Source: Fischerella sp. PCC 9605 (GTDB taxonomy: Bacteria; Cyanobacteriota; Cyanobacteriia; Cyanobacteriales; Nostocaceae). Taken from it: DNA of 37,591 nt. The notes under the pieces were generated by a model. It was not told the DNA's origin. It saw nothing but the letters and a program-made list of their open reading frames with translations, and did not search any database. Of the stretch, positions 1-7,911 are shown piece after piece (position 1 is the stretch's first letter; the number at the start of each line of letters is the position of its first letter). A program made the translations under genes and the position numbers. The stretch covers positions 168,936-206,526 of the forward strand of contig NZ_KI912152.1 of NCBI RefSeq assembly GCF_000517105.1, given 5' to 3'.

Positions 1-480
1 TCACAAGCTTGAGTCAATGTTGATTCGGCTTTCAACTCTTCAATGGATGTTGGATAAGCCGCGTTTTTGTCCACATTAATTACACGAGGAAGTTGATTGC
101 AAGTTATCTTTAAAGCTTGCAGAAGAAACGTTTAGCTGCTCGTTTATCTCTTTTGGCACTCAGCATAAAGTCAATAGTATTGCCAGCAGAATCAACAGCT
201 CGGTACAAATATTTCCACTTACCTTTCACCTTGATATAGGTTTCATCCACGCGCGCCTGTTTCATTTGTCGGCTTGAGATGTGAACGACACCGTTTTTCT
301 AGTTCTGGGGCATAGTGCTGCACCCATCTATATATAGTCGTATGGTCAACGCTTAGCCCCCTCTCGGTCATCATCTCCTCCAAGTTGCGGTACGACAATG
401 GATACCGAAGATACCCGCACGCACAGCAGGATGATTTCGGCTTGATAGTGCCGCCACTTAAACGGATGCTTGGGCTTCAT
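1..480 (-). pseudogene. IS6-family transposase, multiply frameshifted
   Basis: The product would be a DDE transposase of the IS6 family, catalysing replicative transposition. The start MKPKHPFKWRHYQAEI at 480 matches the copies at 37308 and 12604. Compared with the right copy, two bases are missing after LLCV (near 426-432), which throws the frame. A +1 shift lies just before the R-V-D-E-T motif carrying the first catalytic Asp (near 246-258), and it is shared with the right copy. A further shift follows in the RFF..LK stretch near 118-130. The second catalytic motif ([10 protein letters not shown]) is still readable after that. The product cannot be active unless several frameshifts are bypassed. 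Confidence 0.85.
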
Positions 481-546
481 CTGGATAATATTAAATCTCC
501 AGAGAGAATATTCTATTAGCGAGGCAGCGATTTTTGCAACAGAACC
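1..546 (-). mobile_element. IS6-family insertion sequence, left copy, incomplete
   Basis: A terminal repeat of the IS6/IS240/IS26 type, GGTTCTGTTGCAAAAA, is read on the minus strand from 546 to 531. It is followed inward by a transposase reading frame that runs off the window at base 1. The first ~350 bases are nearly identical, in inverted orientation, to 37242-37591. The element abuts a coding-like remnant at 548-712, which it probably interrupted. The far terminus lies outside the window. Confidence 0.85.
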
Positions 547-547
547 G

Positions 548-712
548 ATATTCTTCACCTGTATCTTTTAAGTTGTATTGAACTATAAAACGCTTAATCT
601 TCGCAAAATATTGATTTTTTCTAGCCATGAGTTCAGAGATAATTTCTTTGACTTCTTGTTGAGCTTGCTTGTCCCCTTTAAAGATTTTTTCTTCAAAGAT
701 AGCGCGATCGCG
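548..712 (-). pseudogene. Coding-like remnant interrupted by IS6, unidentified
   Basis: The minus strand is open from 712 to the edge of the IS6 element and encodes a charged, helix-forming peptide (IFEEKIFKGDKQAQQ..., with an internal ATG at 628, MARKNQYFAKIKRF...). It continues without a stop into the IS6 terminal repeat, as expected for the 5' or middle part of a gene split by the insertion. The amino-acid composition (Lys/Glu/Gln-rich, amphipathic) looks coding, but I do not recognise the family. The other half would lie beyond the IS, outside the window. Confidence 0.35.
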
Positions 713-765
713 TTAGGTGTATCTACTACACCCCACACATCAAACCTGTTTGGAGAATCGCAAAA

Positions 766-1143
766 ATGAAAGAACATGAAAAACTAGAAAAATGGCAGAA
801 CCGATGGGATGAATTAGCCAGACAAATAGAAGATATACCTCTTGAAGAATTGCCAGAAAAATACATCTATCAAATCATTATCTTAGAAGAACAAATTGAA
901 AATCAAGAAACAGAAATTAGTGAATTGAAGTATTTTATAGAAGTTTCAAAAGCCAAAACTAAAGATGACAAACGTGGTTTATTTATCTATTTAATCATTT
1001 CATTTTTGACAATTGGGTTTTTGTTGTTTCAATTAGTAAATACCAAACAAGAGTATCAACAAAAGCTAGAACGTTGCAAGACCAATACAACTCTGTGTAA
1101 TCAAAATACGAGCGAGCAGTTAGGCATGAACTACACTGGCTAA
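766..1143 (+). CDS. Small coiled-coil, single-pass membrane protein
   Basis: The 125-residue protein has a charged, Glu/Lys/Gln-rich N-terminal half (residues 1-68) with heptad-like spacing that suggests a coiled coil. One hydrophobic segment follows (about 71-91, GLFIYLIISFLTIGFLLFQL), then a short polar tail with two cysteines (104 and 111). The positively charged stretch before the helix (KTKDDKR) suggests that the N-terminus is cytoplasmic. A GGAG about 11 bases upstream of ATG 766 supports the start. A HIP1-type GCGATCGC site lies just upstream. No family was recognised. It stands alone between an IS6 element and a spacer, so context gives no function. Confidence 0.6.
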   Translation: MKEHEKLEKWQNRWDELARQIEDIPLEELPEKYIYQIIILEEQIENQETEISELKYFIEVSKAKTKDDKRGLFIYLIISFLTIGFLLFQLVNTKQEYQQKLERCKTNTTLCNQNTSEQLGMNYTG

Positions 1144-1681
1144 CTGCAATCATTTAGGAAATGACTGTAACTGGGTGCATTTACCACACCCCGATACAAA
1201 AATAAAAAGTCACTTTTTAGGTAATAATGACTGTTATTCTAAACTATCCAGCACTATTTGAAGTTGTCCGAACTTAGCAGCAATACCTTAGATTTTTAAT
1301 TAAATTATCCCTTTGTATATGGACGCAACCACTCTTAATCAAATTATCTCTTTGACGGATATAACTGCGGAGGACACAAATTTGGTCTTCTGGACGAAAT
1401 GAACCCGATAGTAAACCATAAGTATGTAATTGTTGTAACCACTGGCAATCTAATCTTTAGATTGTCCTGCTTCTGAATATCCACAGTCCGCAACAAAGCG
1501 CGATCGCGCATTCTAATCTAAGATGAATTACGAATTACGAATTATTCTTCTGAGTTTCTCACCTCTACTGATAACGCTTCTGACTCTGTTTGGGCTAATC
1601 CTCCGTATTTTCTCGGTCGAACAGTCCCTTTTTTAACTCTCTTAACCTTTATTTACTTATGGCGTTGCACAGGTCGTGGGA
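1144..1681. other. Spacer with gene relics
   Basis: No intact gene is seen. The stretch holds a GCGCGATCGCGC palindrome (about 1498-1509) and a short AATTACGA tandem near 1526-1540. On the minus strand (about 1543-1652) there is a 36-codon open stretch, basic at its start, that reads VKRVKKGTVRPRKYGGLAQT and ends in an acidic tail. It could be the 3' end of a lost gene, but I cannot name it. Confidence 0.4.
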
Positions 1682-2776
1682 TTATCTATCTTGATTGAAA
1701 GATGCTAAAATTTCCAATCTTAATTCATATATTTCACCCTGGTTAGGATATAGTCTTAAAGCGAATTCACAAGTGTCTAAAGCCTCTTGATACCTTCCTA
1801 GTTTTGCTAAAATCAAACCTTTCTGATAATAAGGATGGATGGCATAGGAAGCATCAGGATTTAAGTTTAATGAATTTTGAAAAGATTCCAGCGCTTCTTC
1901 TAGCTGTCCTTGAGCATAAAATATATCACCTTTGAGCTGATATACGATCACGAGATCAGACAAGTCAGGGTTGAGATTTATCGCTAAATCACAACTTTGT
2001 AATGCTTCTGAGAATCTTTCTAAAAAATAGAGACAAGCCGCTTTATTTTGATGAATCGCTGGGGAGAATGGACTTAATTTCTGAGCTTGTTCAAGATTAG
2101 CTAAAGCTTCAACAAATCTTCGTTGTCTAATGAGTTCCATCCCCTTTTGATTATAGTTTTCAGCTCTTTGAGGATCGACAGCTATTCGCACTGTTGTTTG
2201 GTCAATCACCTCTTGCGGTGGTGCCTGTATACCTCCCGATATTAGTGTAGGTGATGGGGGCAACCAAACATAGCCTTGTATCAAGGATTCAAACTTTGAG
2301 GGCGATCCCACTTGCTGCCAAAGGATTTCAGATAATAAAAACCCGACTTTAAGCACATAAACAAAAGTAGGTATGCTGAATTGATTAGAAGATCTTGAAG
2401 AAATCAGGTAATCGTAGGTTGCCCTATAGTTACTACTAGCATCACTCAGTAAGTGATTTAAGTCGCCTTCCCCAATTTCCCCTATAAAAGCATATCGAAA
2501 AGCAGGAGCTGACTTTAAATGCTCTCGCAAAAAGTTTTGCAGTTCCAAAATCTGAAAATACCGATAGTTAGCTTCTTGTCTGTTAACAGGAGTCCAGTTT
2601 ATCGAATTTACAGACAAGGTACACCACCAGTTACCCTCACAGTCCTGCTTAATCTCTGCATGACATTGAGACTTAATACTACTGTTTTTTAGAGTCCAAG
2701 AAACTGCATCAAAATGTCGCGAAAAGAATTCAGCTTGTTGTTTGCTTCCACATTCAGCTAGGAAGATAATCGTCAT
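1682..2776 (-). CDS. TPR-repeat protein with unrecognised N-terminal domain
   Basis: The protein has 364 residues. Residues 1 to about 190 form a globular region I do not recognise, rich in aromatic residues (GNWWCTLSVNSINWTPVN, ILWQQVGSP). From about 200 onward there are four tetratricopeptide repeats with the canonical W/Y-LG-Y-A-F/Y-A-P pattern (AENYNQKGMELIRQRRFVEA; NKAACLYFLERFSEALQ; LKGDIFYAQGQLEEALES; YQKGLILAKLGRYQEALDT). TPR arrays are protein-interaction scaffolds. There is no signal peptide, so the protein is probably cytoplasmic. The neighbours are unrelated hypothetical genes and there is no evident operon. The N-terminal part may be an effector or sensing domain typical of cyanobacterial TPR proteins. 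Confidence 0.8.
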   Translation of the reverse strand: MTIIFLAECGSKQQAEFFSRHFDAVSWTLKNSSIKSQCHAEIKQDCEGNWWCTLSVNSINWTPVNRQEANYRYFQILELQNFLREHLKSAPAFRYAFIGEIGEGDLNHLLSDASSNYRATYDYLISSRSSNQFSIPTFVYVLKVGFLLSEILWQQVGSPSKFESLIQGYVWLPPSPTLISGGIQAPPQEVIDQTTVRIAVDPQRAENYNQKGMELIRQRRFVEALANLEQAQKLSPFSPAIHQNKAACLYFLERFSEALQSCDLAINLNPDLSDLVIVYQLKGDIFYAQGQLEEALESFQNSLNLNPDASYAIHPYYQKGLILAKLGRYQEALDTCEFALRLYPNQGEIYELRLEILASFNQDR

Positions 2777-2870
2777 TCTAAATCCTCATTTAATCTATGT
2801 TGTTGACCCAACTATGCAAATGAAGACGATAACCTTGGCGAACTCATTGTTTCAGCATAACTACTTATTA

Positions 2871-2991
2871 TGCGGAAACTTTCTATATCAATACCCCAAA
2901 TCGGGTGATTCTACGGAATTTTTCTATATAACATTCATATTTGGGTATTATATAGAATTTTTCCACATAACATCCTCAATTAGAATCTTTA
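2871..2991 (+). repeat. Three degenerate tandem repeats, about 40 nt each
   Basis: Units start near 2871, 2912 and 2952. Each carries a variant of (A/C)GGAA(A/T)(T/C)TTTCTATATAACA followed by an AT-rich tail. The units are imperfect and lie upstream of the TPR gene, in the direction opposite to its transcription. They could be protein-binding repeats or decayed minisatellite DNA. No gene overlaps them. The rest of 2777-3284 holds HIP1-like octamers and nothing else I can name. Confidence 0.45.
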
Positions 2992-3284
2992 AAGCGGCTT
3001 AACAACGAGCGCGATCGTCCTTCACACGGCGGCGATCGCGGTCCACTTGATTCCTCTTATGATAGAGGCTACGGAATTGGGAGCACCCTTAACAGAATTC
3101 ACAATACACAATATTAGACAACAGTAGGGGGCGCAAGTAATGCACCCTACTGGCTGCACCAAACTATTGACTAGCTCAAACATGCCGGGCTTCTGTGAAA
3201 CTTTCAGCCACTGCACCGCACGACTCAAACGCTTTACTGGCACCTGGCGGCGTGATTTCATAACCAGCACAGATACAGCAAATT

Positions 3285-3635
3285 GTGATGATGGCGGCAT
3301 ACCTGCAATGCCCCTATGAGTGTAAGTATGCTGTAACCGTTGTAATTGCGTTTCTACTGCGCCAAACTATCCTTCACAATTTCTGCCAATCAATAGGTAA
3401 AGTCACAATCGGTTCCCCGACACCAGTCAATTTTCGAGATTCTCACCATCAAGTTCTACTAAAAATTGCTACTGATGCCGCTTGGTTACTTTCTCTACCT
3501 TATAACTCTCTCAATCTGGAATTCATTTATCAACGTTATCTCTATTTAATTTCTCAAACTTTTCCATATCCTACTAATCGTGCCGCTGTCAATCGTGATT
3601 TACTTGAGATGCTGACAATACACTACGGGCGCTGA
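3285..3635 (+). CDS. Hypothetical protein, doubtful start
   Basis: This is an open frame of 116 codons. The C-terminal 60 residues look protein-like (IATDAAWLLSLPYNSLNLEF, then a tyrosine- and leucine-rich helix and a basic end LLEMLTIHYGR). The N-terminal half is cysteine-rich and less convincing. The true start may be internal, or the 5' part may be a relic joined to spacer. No ribosome-binding site decides the start and no family was recognised. A second short frame begins 18 bases downstream. Confidence 0.35.
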   Translation: MMMAAYLQCPYECKYAVTVVIAFLLRQTILHNFCQSIGKVTIGSPTPVNFRDSHHQVLLKIATDAAWLLSLPYNSLNLEFIYQRYLYLISQTFPYPTNRAAVNRDLLEMLTIHYGR

Positions 3636-3653
3636 TTTGTTAAAATCGCTACA

Positions 3654-3812
3654 ATGCTCTCTGGAGATTTCCCAACCTCATCATTGTTGGTTGTTCAAGT
3701 TACTCCGTCCCCAAAGCAGTTGTCATCCCCTTCACCATTTACTGTTTATCCAATTTTGGGGCTAGTGCGCCCCTGGGCTAAACCTGCTAAAGCAAGCCAG
3801 CCTTATATATAA
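3654..3812 (+). CDS. Small open frame, 52 codons, unidentified
   Basis: ATG 3654 opens a frame reading MLSGDFPTSSLLVVQVTPSP and ending in a proline/lysine-rich tail. It overlaps the left arm of an inverted repeat at 3796. It follows the preceding open frame by 18 bases and could be co-transcribed with it. There is no recognisable ribosome-binding site or family, so it may be chance. Confidence 0.25.
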   Translation: MLSGDFPTSSLLVVQVTPSPKQLSSPSPFTVYPILGLVRPWAKPAKASQPYI

Positions 3813-3918
3813 AGTCGCCCAGCCCAAAATATTTATCGTTAAGGCTGTCACGACTGGGTATTACTACACGAGTAGTATAGATTGTAGTGCTACCAAACCC
3901 AGTCGTGACAAGGCTGGC
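3796..3918. repeat. Nested inverted repeat (AGCCAGCC family)
   Basis: The outer arms are GCCAGCCTT (3796-3804) and AAGGCTGGC (3910-3918). The inner arms, GTCACGACTGGGT (3847-3859) and ACCCAGTCGTGAC (3897-3909), form a perfect 13-bp stem. The inner loop contains a further small hairpin, ACTAC-ACGA-GTAGT. The outer arms share the core AGCCAGCC/GGCTGG with repeats at 4636 and 18266-18363. This is consistent with a mobile palindromic (MITE- or REP-like) family or a strongly folded transcript. Confidence 0.6.
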
Positions 3919-4082
3919 AAATTTAAGTAATTATGTGATAACCCAGCAGTTTTGCCAATTTCCTCTTGAGAACACACAATCATACGACTTATTCACCCTC
4001 TCAAATTGACCCAGAAACTTTCAATCCCTAACACTATACATATCTAATTGTTTCTGACAATAGGTAAACTTACTTGTGTGAC

Positions 4083-4232
4083 ACTTTAAGACTTTATTAT
4101 TTTCAGTTTTTCTGGTTTGGGGTTGACCATTCTCAAACTTCAAGACTTTATTATTTTCTAAACCAAACCATAAGTACGTTATTTCAAGGCTTTCAGAACT
4201 CTGAAACTTCAAGACTTTATTTTAAATGTACA
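4083..4232 (-). mobile_element. Tn7-like transposon terminus, candidate
   Basis: Read on the minus strand from 4232, the sequence begins TGTACATTTAAAATAAAGTC. It then carries repeated ~20-nt blocks with the core AATAAAGTCTTGAAG (plus-strand positions 4205-4223, 4136-4157 and 4083-4103, with a weaker copy at 4182-4201). Ends starting TGT/TGTACA followed by several spaced ~20-bp transposase-binding repeats are the hallmark of Tn7/Tn5053/CAST-type elements. The terminal ~90 nt recurs at 12756-12846. No tnsB/tnsC/tniQ gene is in the window, so this is a relic end or the end of an element whose machinery is elsewhere. Confidence 0.5.
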
Positions 4233-4243
4233 CTTACAGCCAT

Positions 4244-4441
4244 TCACACTTTTGTTACGAAAGATCCGACTAATGCATAGCTCCAAGGCTTAGGGTTAAT
4301 CCGCAATCGCCGTAACTCGTTGCAAATCTCTGCAATCTGCTGCTTGGTAGGCTCTTGCGAATTTGAACCGACTTCGACCGATAGCGGGGAAAGTTGCTCC
4401 TCATGAAGGTCTGGTTTGTTAGTCGAGTCAATCTCTTCCAA
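4244..4441 (-). CDS. Small hypothetical protein or gene fragment
   Basis: This is a 65-residue frame with an acidic N-terminus and a coding-like segment, QQIAEICNELRRLRINPKPW. It stops 12 bases before the TGTACA terminus at 4232, so the 3' end of an original gene may have been cut by the transposon end. A second overlapping frame (4270-4479) looks like a shadow. The family is not recognised. Confidence 0.3.
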   Translation of the reverse strand: MEEIDSTNKPDLHEEQLSPLSVEVGSNSQEPTKQQIAEICNELRRLRINPKPWSYALVGSFVTKV

Positions 4442-4890
4442 TTTATCAACGCAATTTTAAACATACAGCAATAGTACATATTTGTGTAAGATATTGCTGT
4501 GGTAAATTTAGAGTTTCGTCGCTAACCATTAAGTCAGTCAATTACGGGAAAATCCCACAGCCAAACATGAAAATTCCGCTTCCTCCTGTTAAGAGTTCCC
4601 CGTTAAGAGTTCCCTATTTTCAAGCTAGCTGTTAGAAAAAACCGAGCCAGCCTTTATTAATATAGTTTTCTGACAAAGTCTGGAATTAAACGATTCTATA
4701 GAGGGGCAAAGACAGCAGGGTTGGGTTGAAATCAGACTCGCCTTGCTTGGTCAACCTTAAATAATTTGTCCTAGTTTGGCTCAACGCCAGAGGTAGGTGG
4801 CGAGTGGGTATGTCGGCAAAGTCATACAATTCTCCCTTATGTACAAACCTGTTCGCCATCTTTTAGCCAGTGGCAGGAATATAAATCACT
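4442..4890. other. Gene-free spacer with half a palindromic repeat
   Basis: Bases 4636-4682 duplicate the left half of the repeat at 18266-18310 (AAAAAACCGAGCCAGCCTTT followed by an AT-rich stretch and CAAAGTCT). The complementary right arm present at 18347-18363 is absent here. Nothing else is identified in this spacer. Confidence 0.5.
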
Positions 4891-5550
4891 ATGTCTGCAC
4901 CATTTAATAATTTGAGAAATAAGGGTATTATCCTTGCAATGCTTGGGGTTGGAATAGGAGCAGTAATCTGCCTATTTCCCAATAGCAACAACATTGTTAA
5001 GACATTAGGAGCCTGGTTAGCGGTGGGTTCAATAGGTTCGTTGGTAGCTACTCAGTTTATTGTTGATTCGGCTGAAAGCCTCTATGAAACTTTGCGTGAG
5101 GAAAATGAAAAAAAGTTTTTAAAAACTTACAAACAGATTCAAGAATTAGAATCGCAACAGAAAGTGATTCAAGCTTTAGAAACTGAGTTACAAATTGCAT
5201 GTAGCAAGCTTAAAAAGCGTGAGAACAGTAACTATGAATCTACTATAAGTTTTATCCAGGCAAACTTTGACGAATTTCAAAGCCAGATATCAAAACTACT
5301 TGAAAGGGCAAATAAACAATATCCAGAAATGAAAACATTGATGAAACTCACATCGGATTTTGATAGCTATATTAAAGATTATTCAGCACAAATAAAAGTA
5401 TTAAGTAACCAGTCTAGTGCTAAAGAATTGATTGAATCATCGTTAGCAGTTCAATACGGCGTTATTTATTATGGCTCGCTCTTAAAAGTAAAAATACTTA
5501 ATTCTGTGATTATTTATCTACGCCAGCAACTGGATAATGAACTGTTATGA
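4891..5550 (+). CDS. Two-helix membrane protein with long coiled coil
   Basis: The 219-residue protein has two hydrophobic helices near the N-terminus (about 12-30 and 37-57). A long Glu/Lys/Gln-rich segment with coiled-coil character follows (about 60-120), then a helical C-terminal half. It has no signal peptidase site, so it is probably an inner- or thylakoid-membrane protein with a large cytoplasmic coiled-coil tail. ATG 4891 follows a GGCAGGAA purine run about 13 bases upstream. The family is not recognised. Its layout resembles the small coiled-coil membrane protein at 766 (membrane helix plus coiled coil), but the sequences do not look homologous. Confidence 0.65.
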   Translation: MSAPFNNLRNKGIILAMLGVGIGAVICLFPNSNNIVKTLGAWLAVGSIGSLVATQFIVDSAESLYETLREENEKKFLKTYKQIQELESQQKVIQALETELQIACSKLKKRENSNYESTISFIQANFDEFQSQISKLLERANKQYPEMKTLMKLTSDFDSYIKDYSAQIKVLSNQSSAKELIESSLAVQYGVIYYGSLLKVKILNSVIIYLRQQLDNELL

Positions 5551-6291
5551 GTGGTTGTATCTCTATAGTTTTGTTCATCCTAAAACAGGACAAACTGAAG
5601 AGACTGGATAAGTAGCCACTTTTTTTTGGCAATCGCAGAACAATATACGGCAAGAGAAAGAGACAACAAAGGAGCTATTCAAAAAAATCCTCTCCAAAAA
5701 AACAAAAAAATTAATAATTATTAACTTTGTTTAATTTATTGATGAAAATTTTATTATTTAATTATTTGATGGTTCCAAGTTTGACACTTTTTCATCATAA
5801 GATTTTTGTAGTTTTTTAATATTGAAACAAATTTTCCATATAGCTATCAGGAGTTGACATGAGAAGATATCTACGAAAGAACTGTTGCAACTAATCATAT
5901 CCAACAAGAGTTTGGATTTTGTGTGACAACGGTGAAATGGCTCATTTAGACGCAAAACAATGAATAATTTTAACAGCAGTCGCTTGTGGGATGAGTAGTG
6001 AATAAATATTTGGTTTAGCTAAGACTATCTTCGATGTACCCAATGAGACAATCAACGCAGCTCTGGATGAGGTTGGTAAAAAGCTATATCCTAACTAAAA
6101 GTTTCACCCATTCCTCATCCAATCCAAGATGCGATCGCTCTGCACTTTCGGTGGCGATCGCCACTCAGATTTACAATGCGATTTGCTACACTTTGCAAAA
6201 ATTATTAGTAAATTCTGAAAAAAGTATTAGGGATTATACTGAATTCAAGGCAAAGCGCTTCGACCTAAAACCTTCAGTGTGAGGTGTTTTG
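5551..6291. other. AT-rich spacer with a short coding relic
   Basis: There is no intact gene. On the plus strand, about 6004-6102, a stretch reads FGLAKTIFDVPNETINAALD and a few more codons before a stop. Its composition is protein-like and it probably represents the 3' end of a lost gene. Two HIP1 octamers lie at about 6131 and 6155. Confidence 0.35.
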
Positions 6292-7845
6292 ATGAAACAA
6301 AAAGACAATTTAATTGCAATAGTGCTGGTCATGGCAGTCGTACTCTCGTCTGTTCCTTTCATCAGCACTTGGTTGCTTGAGCAGTTTTTCCCCCCGATAA
6401 TAATTACCAAAGAAAACTCAAAAGCAGAAACGATTAATAAATTAATTGTTTCAGGCAATGACTTTAGCGGTTACAGCACCTTTCGCAGTCAAGCATTTCA
6501 GAAAGGACTCAAAGAAGCTGGATTAGATAATGTACGTTATGAAGAGGAATTAGATTTTGGTAAATTAGCTGAAAAACTGAATAGGGGAGAAGCCAATTTT
6601 ATCTTGACGACTTTAGATCAATTTCTCGTGCACAATACTCAAGGGAAAATAGTCGGACTGGTGGATACCACGGTCGGAGCCGATGCAGTCGTCCTGAATA
6701 CGAAAAAATATCCGAATTTGAAATCACTGGTAGACCTACCTCAACTAATTCAGCAAGCAAATGCCAAAGGACAGCAGTTGAGCATTACTTTCGCTGGTGA
6801 TACTCCCAGTGAATATCTAGCTATGGTTTTGAGCAGCAAATTTGAAGCGTTTAAACTGTCAGATTTCCAAATCAAAAAGGTGGCTGATGCTGGCGAAGCT
6901 TGGAAGTTATTAGAAGACCCAAATGAAAACGTAGCAGTTGCGGTACTTTGGGAACCTTATATCAGTCAGGCAAGGCAACAAGGACATACGGTAGTGCTAT
7001 CCAGTAAGGATGCTCCAGGCATAATTATAGATATCATTGTTGCCTCCAATCGTCTGCTGCAATCTCAACCTTGGGTCGTCGAGCAATTTTTATCGGCTTA
7101 TTACCGTGAAACCGAAGCCAATATACATGATGCTAAACGGTTACAGGCACAAATTACTGAAACTAGTAACTTACCCACCAATGATGCTGTGACAGTTATG
7201 CAAGGCATTGACTTTTTCACTTCTGTAGAAGCCCAAAAATGGCTAACAGATGGTACTTTAAACAGACGAATCCGCTCTACTGCGGCAGTGCTAACACTTG
7301 CAGGAAAGCTCAATCAAGTTCCCTTCAACTCAAAGGCTTTGTATACGCCTGAATTAATTGCCCAAGCCGCACAAAACACAAAAAATCTCATTGAGGAAGT
7401 ACGCCCTGACAATCCGGCACTGGCAAAGAAGCTAGAAGGTGAGGCTAGCGCTTCTATCACGACTGTCAATCCTAGTCAAATTGCAACTGCTCCTAGTATC
7501 GGCAACTTGCAATTAAAAGGAGAAGTCAAATTCGCAACTGACTCTGCCTTGCTTACAGATAAAGGACAGCAAACCCTAAATAGACTGGCTCAGGAGATTG
7601 CAGAGTTTAACGAACAAACAGTTGCCCTACGAGTGATTGGTCATACATCTCGGACTGGCGATGCTGCCGCTAACCAAAAGCTCAGCCAAGCACGAGCAGA
7701 ACAAGTGCGGAATTATCTACGCAAGCGGGGTCTTAAACACAACATCATAGCTGTTGGTAAAGGTTTTACCCAGCCGCTACCAGGATTTGTTGCTGATGAC
7801 CCACGCAATCAACGTACAGAAATTCGCTTAGTTCGCGTTAATTGA
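6292..7845 (+). CDS. Substrate-binding protein fused to OmpA-like domain
   Basis: The protein has about 517 residues. An N-terminal hydrophobic helix (about 9-30) serves as a signal anchor. A periplasmic binding domain of the NMT1/SsuA/TauA type follows (about 45-330), then a linker and a C-terminal OmpA-like domain (about 405-517, including VIGHTSRTGDAAANQKLSQA and the RAEQVRNYL helix). The first domain should capture a small ligand for an ABC permease, and the OmpA part would tether it to peptidoglycan. OmpA domains normally read TD..G....N..LS..RA; here the aspartate is serine (about residue 453), while the arginine of RA is kept. The start is ATG 6292, with GAGG at 6281-6284; TTG 6289 is an alternative. 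It is the first gene of a four-gene operon. Confidence 0.85.
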   Translation: MKQKDNLIAIVLVMAVVLSSVPFISTWLLEQFFPPIIITKENSKAETINKLIVSGNDFSGYSTFRSQAFQKGLKEAGLDNVRYEEELDFGKLAEKLNRGEANFILTTLDQFLVHNTQGKIVGLVDTTVGADAVVLNTKKYPNLKSLVDLPQLIQQANAKGQQLSITFAGDTPSEYLAMVLSSKFEAFKLSDFQIKKVADAGEAWKLLEDPNENVAVAVLWEPYISQARQQGHTVVLSSKDAPGIIIDIIVASNRLLQSQPWVVEQFLSAYYRETEANIHDAKRLQAQITETSNLPTNDAVTVMQGIDFFTSVEAQKWLTDGTLNRRIRSTAAVLTLAGKLNQVPFNSKALYTPELIAQAAQNTKNLIEEVRPDNPALAKKLEGEASASITTVNPSQIATAPSIGNLQLKGEVKFATDSALLTDKGQQTLNRLAQEIAEFNEQTVALRVIGHTSRTGDAAANQKLSQARAEQVRNYLRKRGLKHNIIAVGKGFTQPLPGFVADDPRNQRTEIRLVRVN

Positions 7846-7911
7846 GTTCAGAAGTTTTGATCGCCAATTCCTAACCTTAGGTGAGAGTTTTCCGTGTTCC
7901 CACGAGGTTGT

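Noticed and set aside
3022-3300. 92-codon minus-strand open frame
   Set aside because: No ribosome-binding site, no recognised motif and an odd Cys/Val composition; it includes common cyanobacterial spacer sequence.
3841-3920. Possible CRISPR-like repeat
   Set aside because: The repeated blocks are inverted arms of one palindrome, not spaced direct repeats; no array was found anywhere in the window.
4340-4400. GGTTCAAATTC on the minus strand, like a tRNA T-loop
   Set aside because: No matching T-stem, anticodon arm or acceptor stem could be drawn, and the motif lies within an open reading frame.
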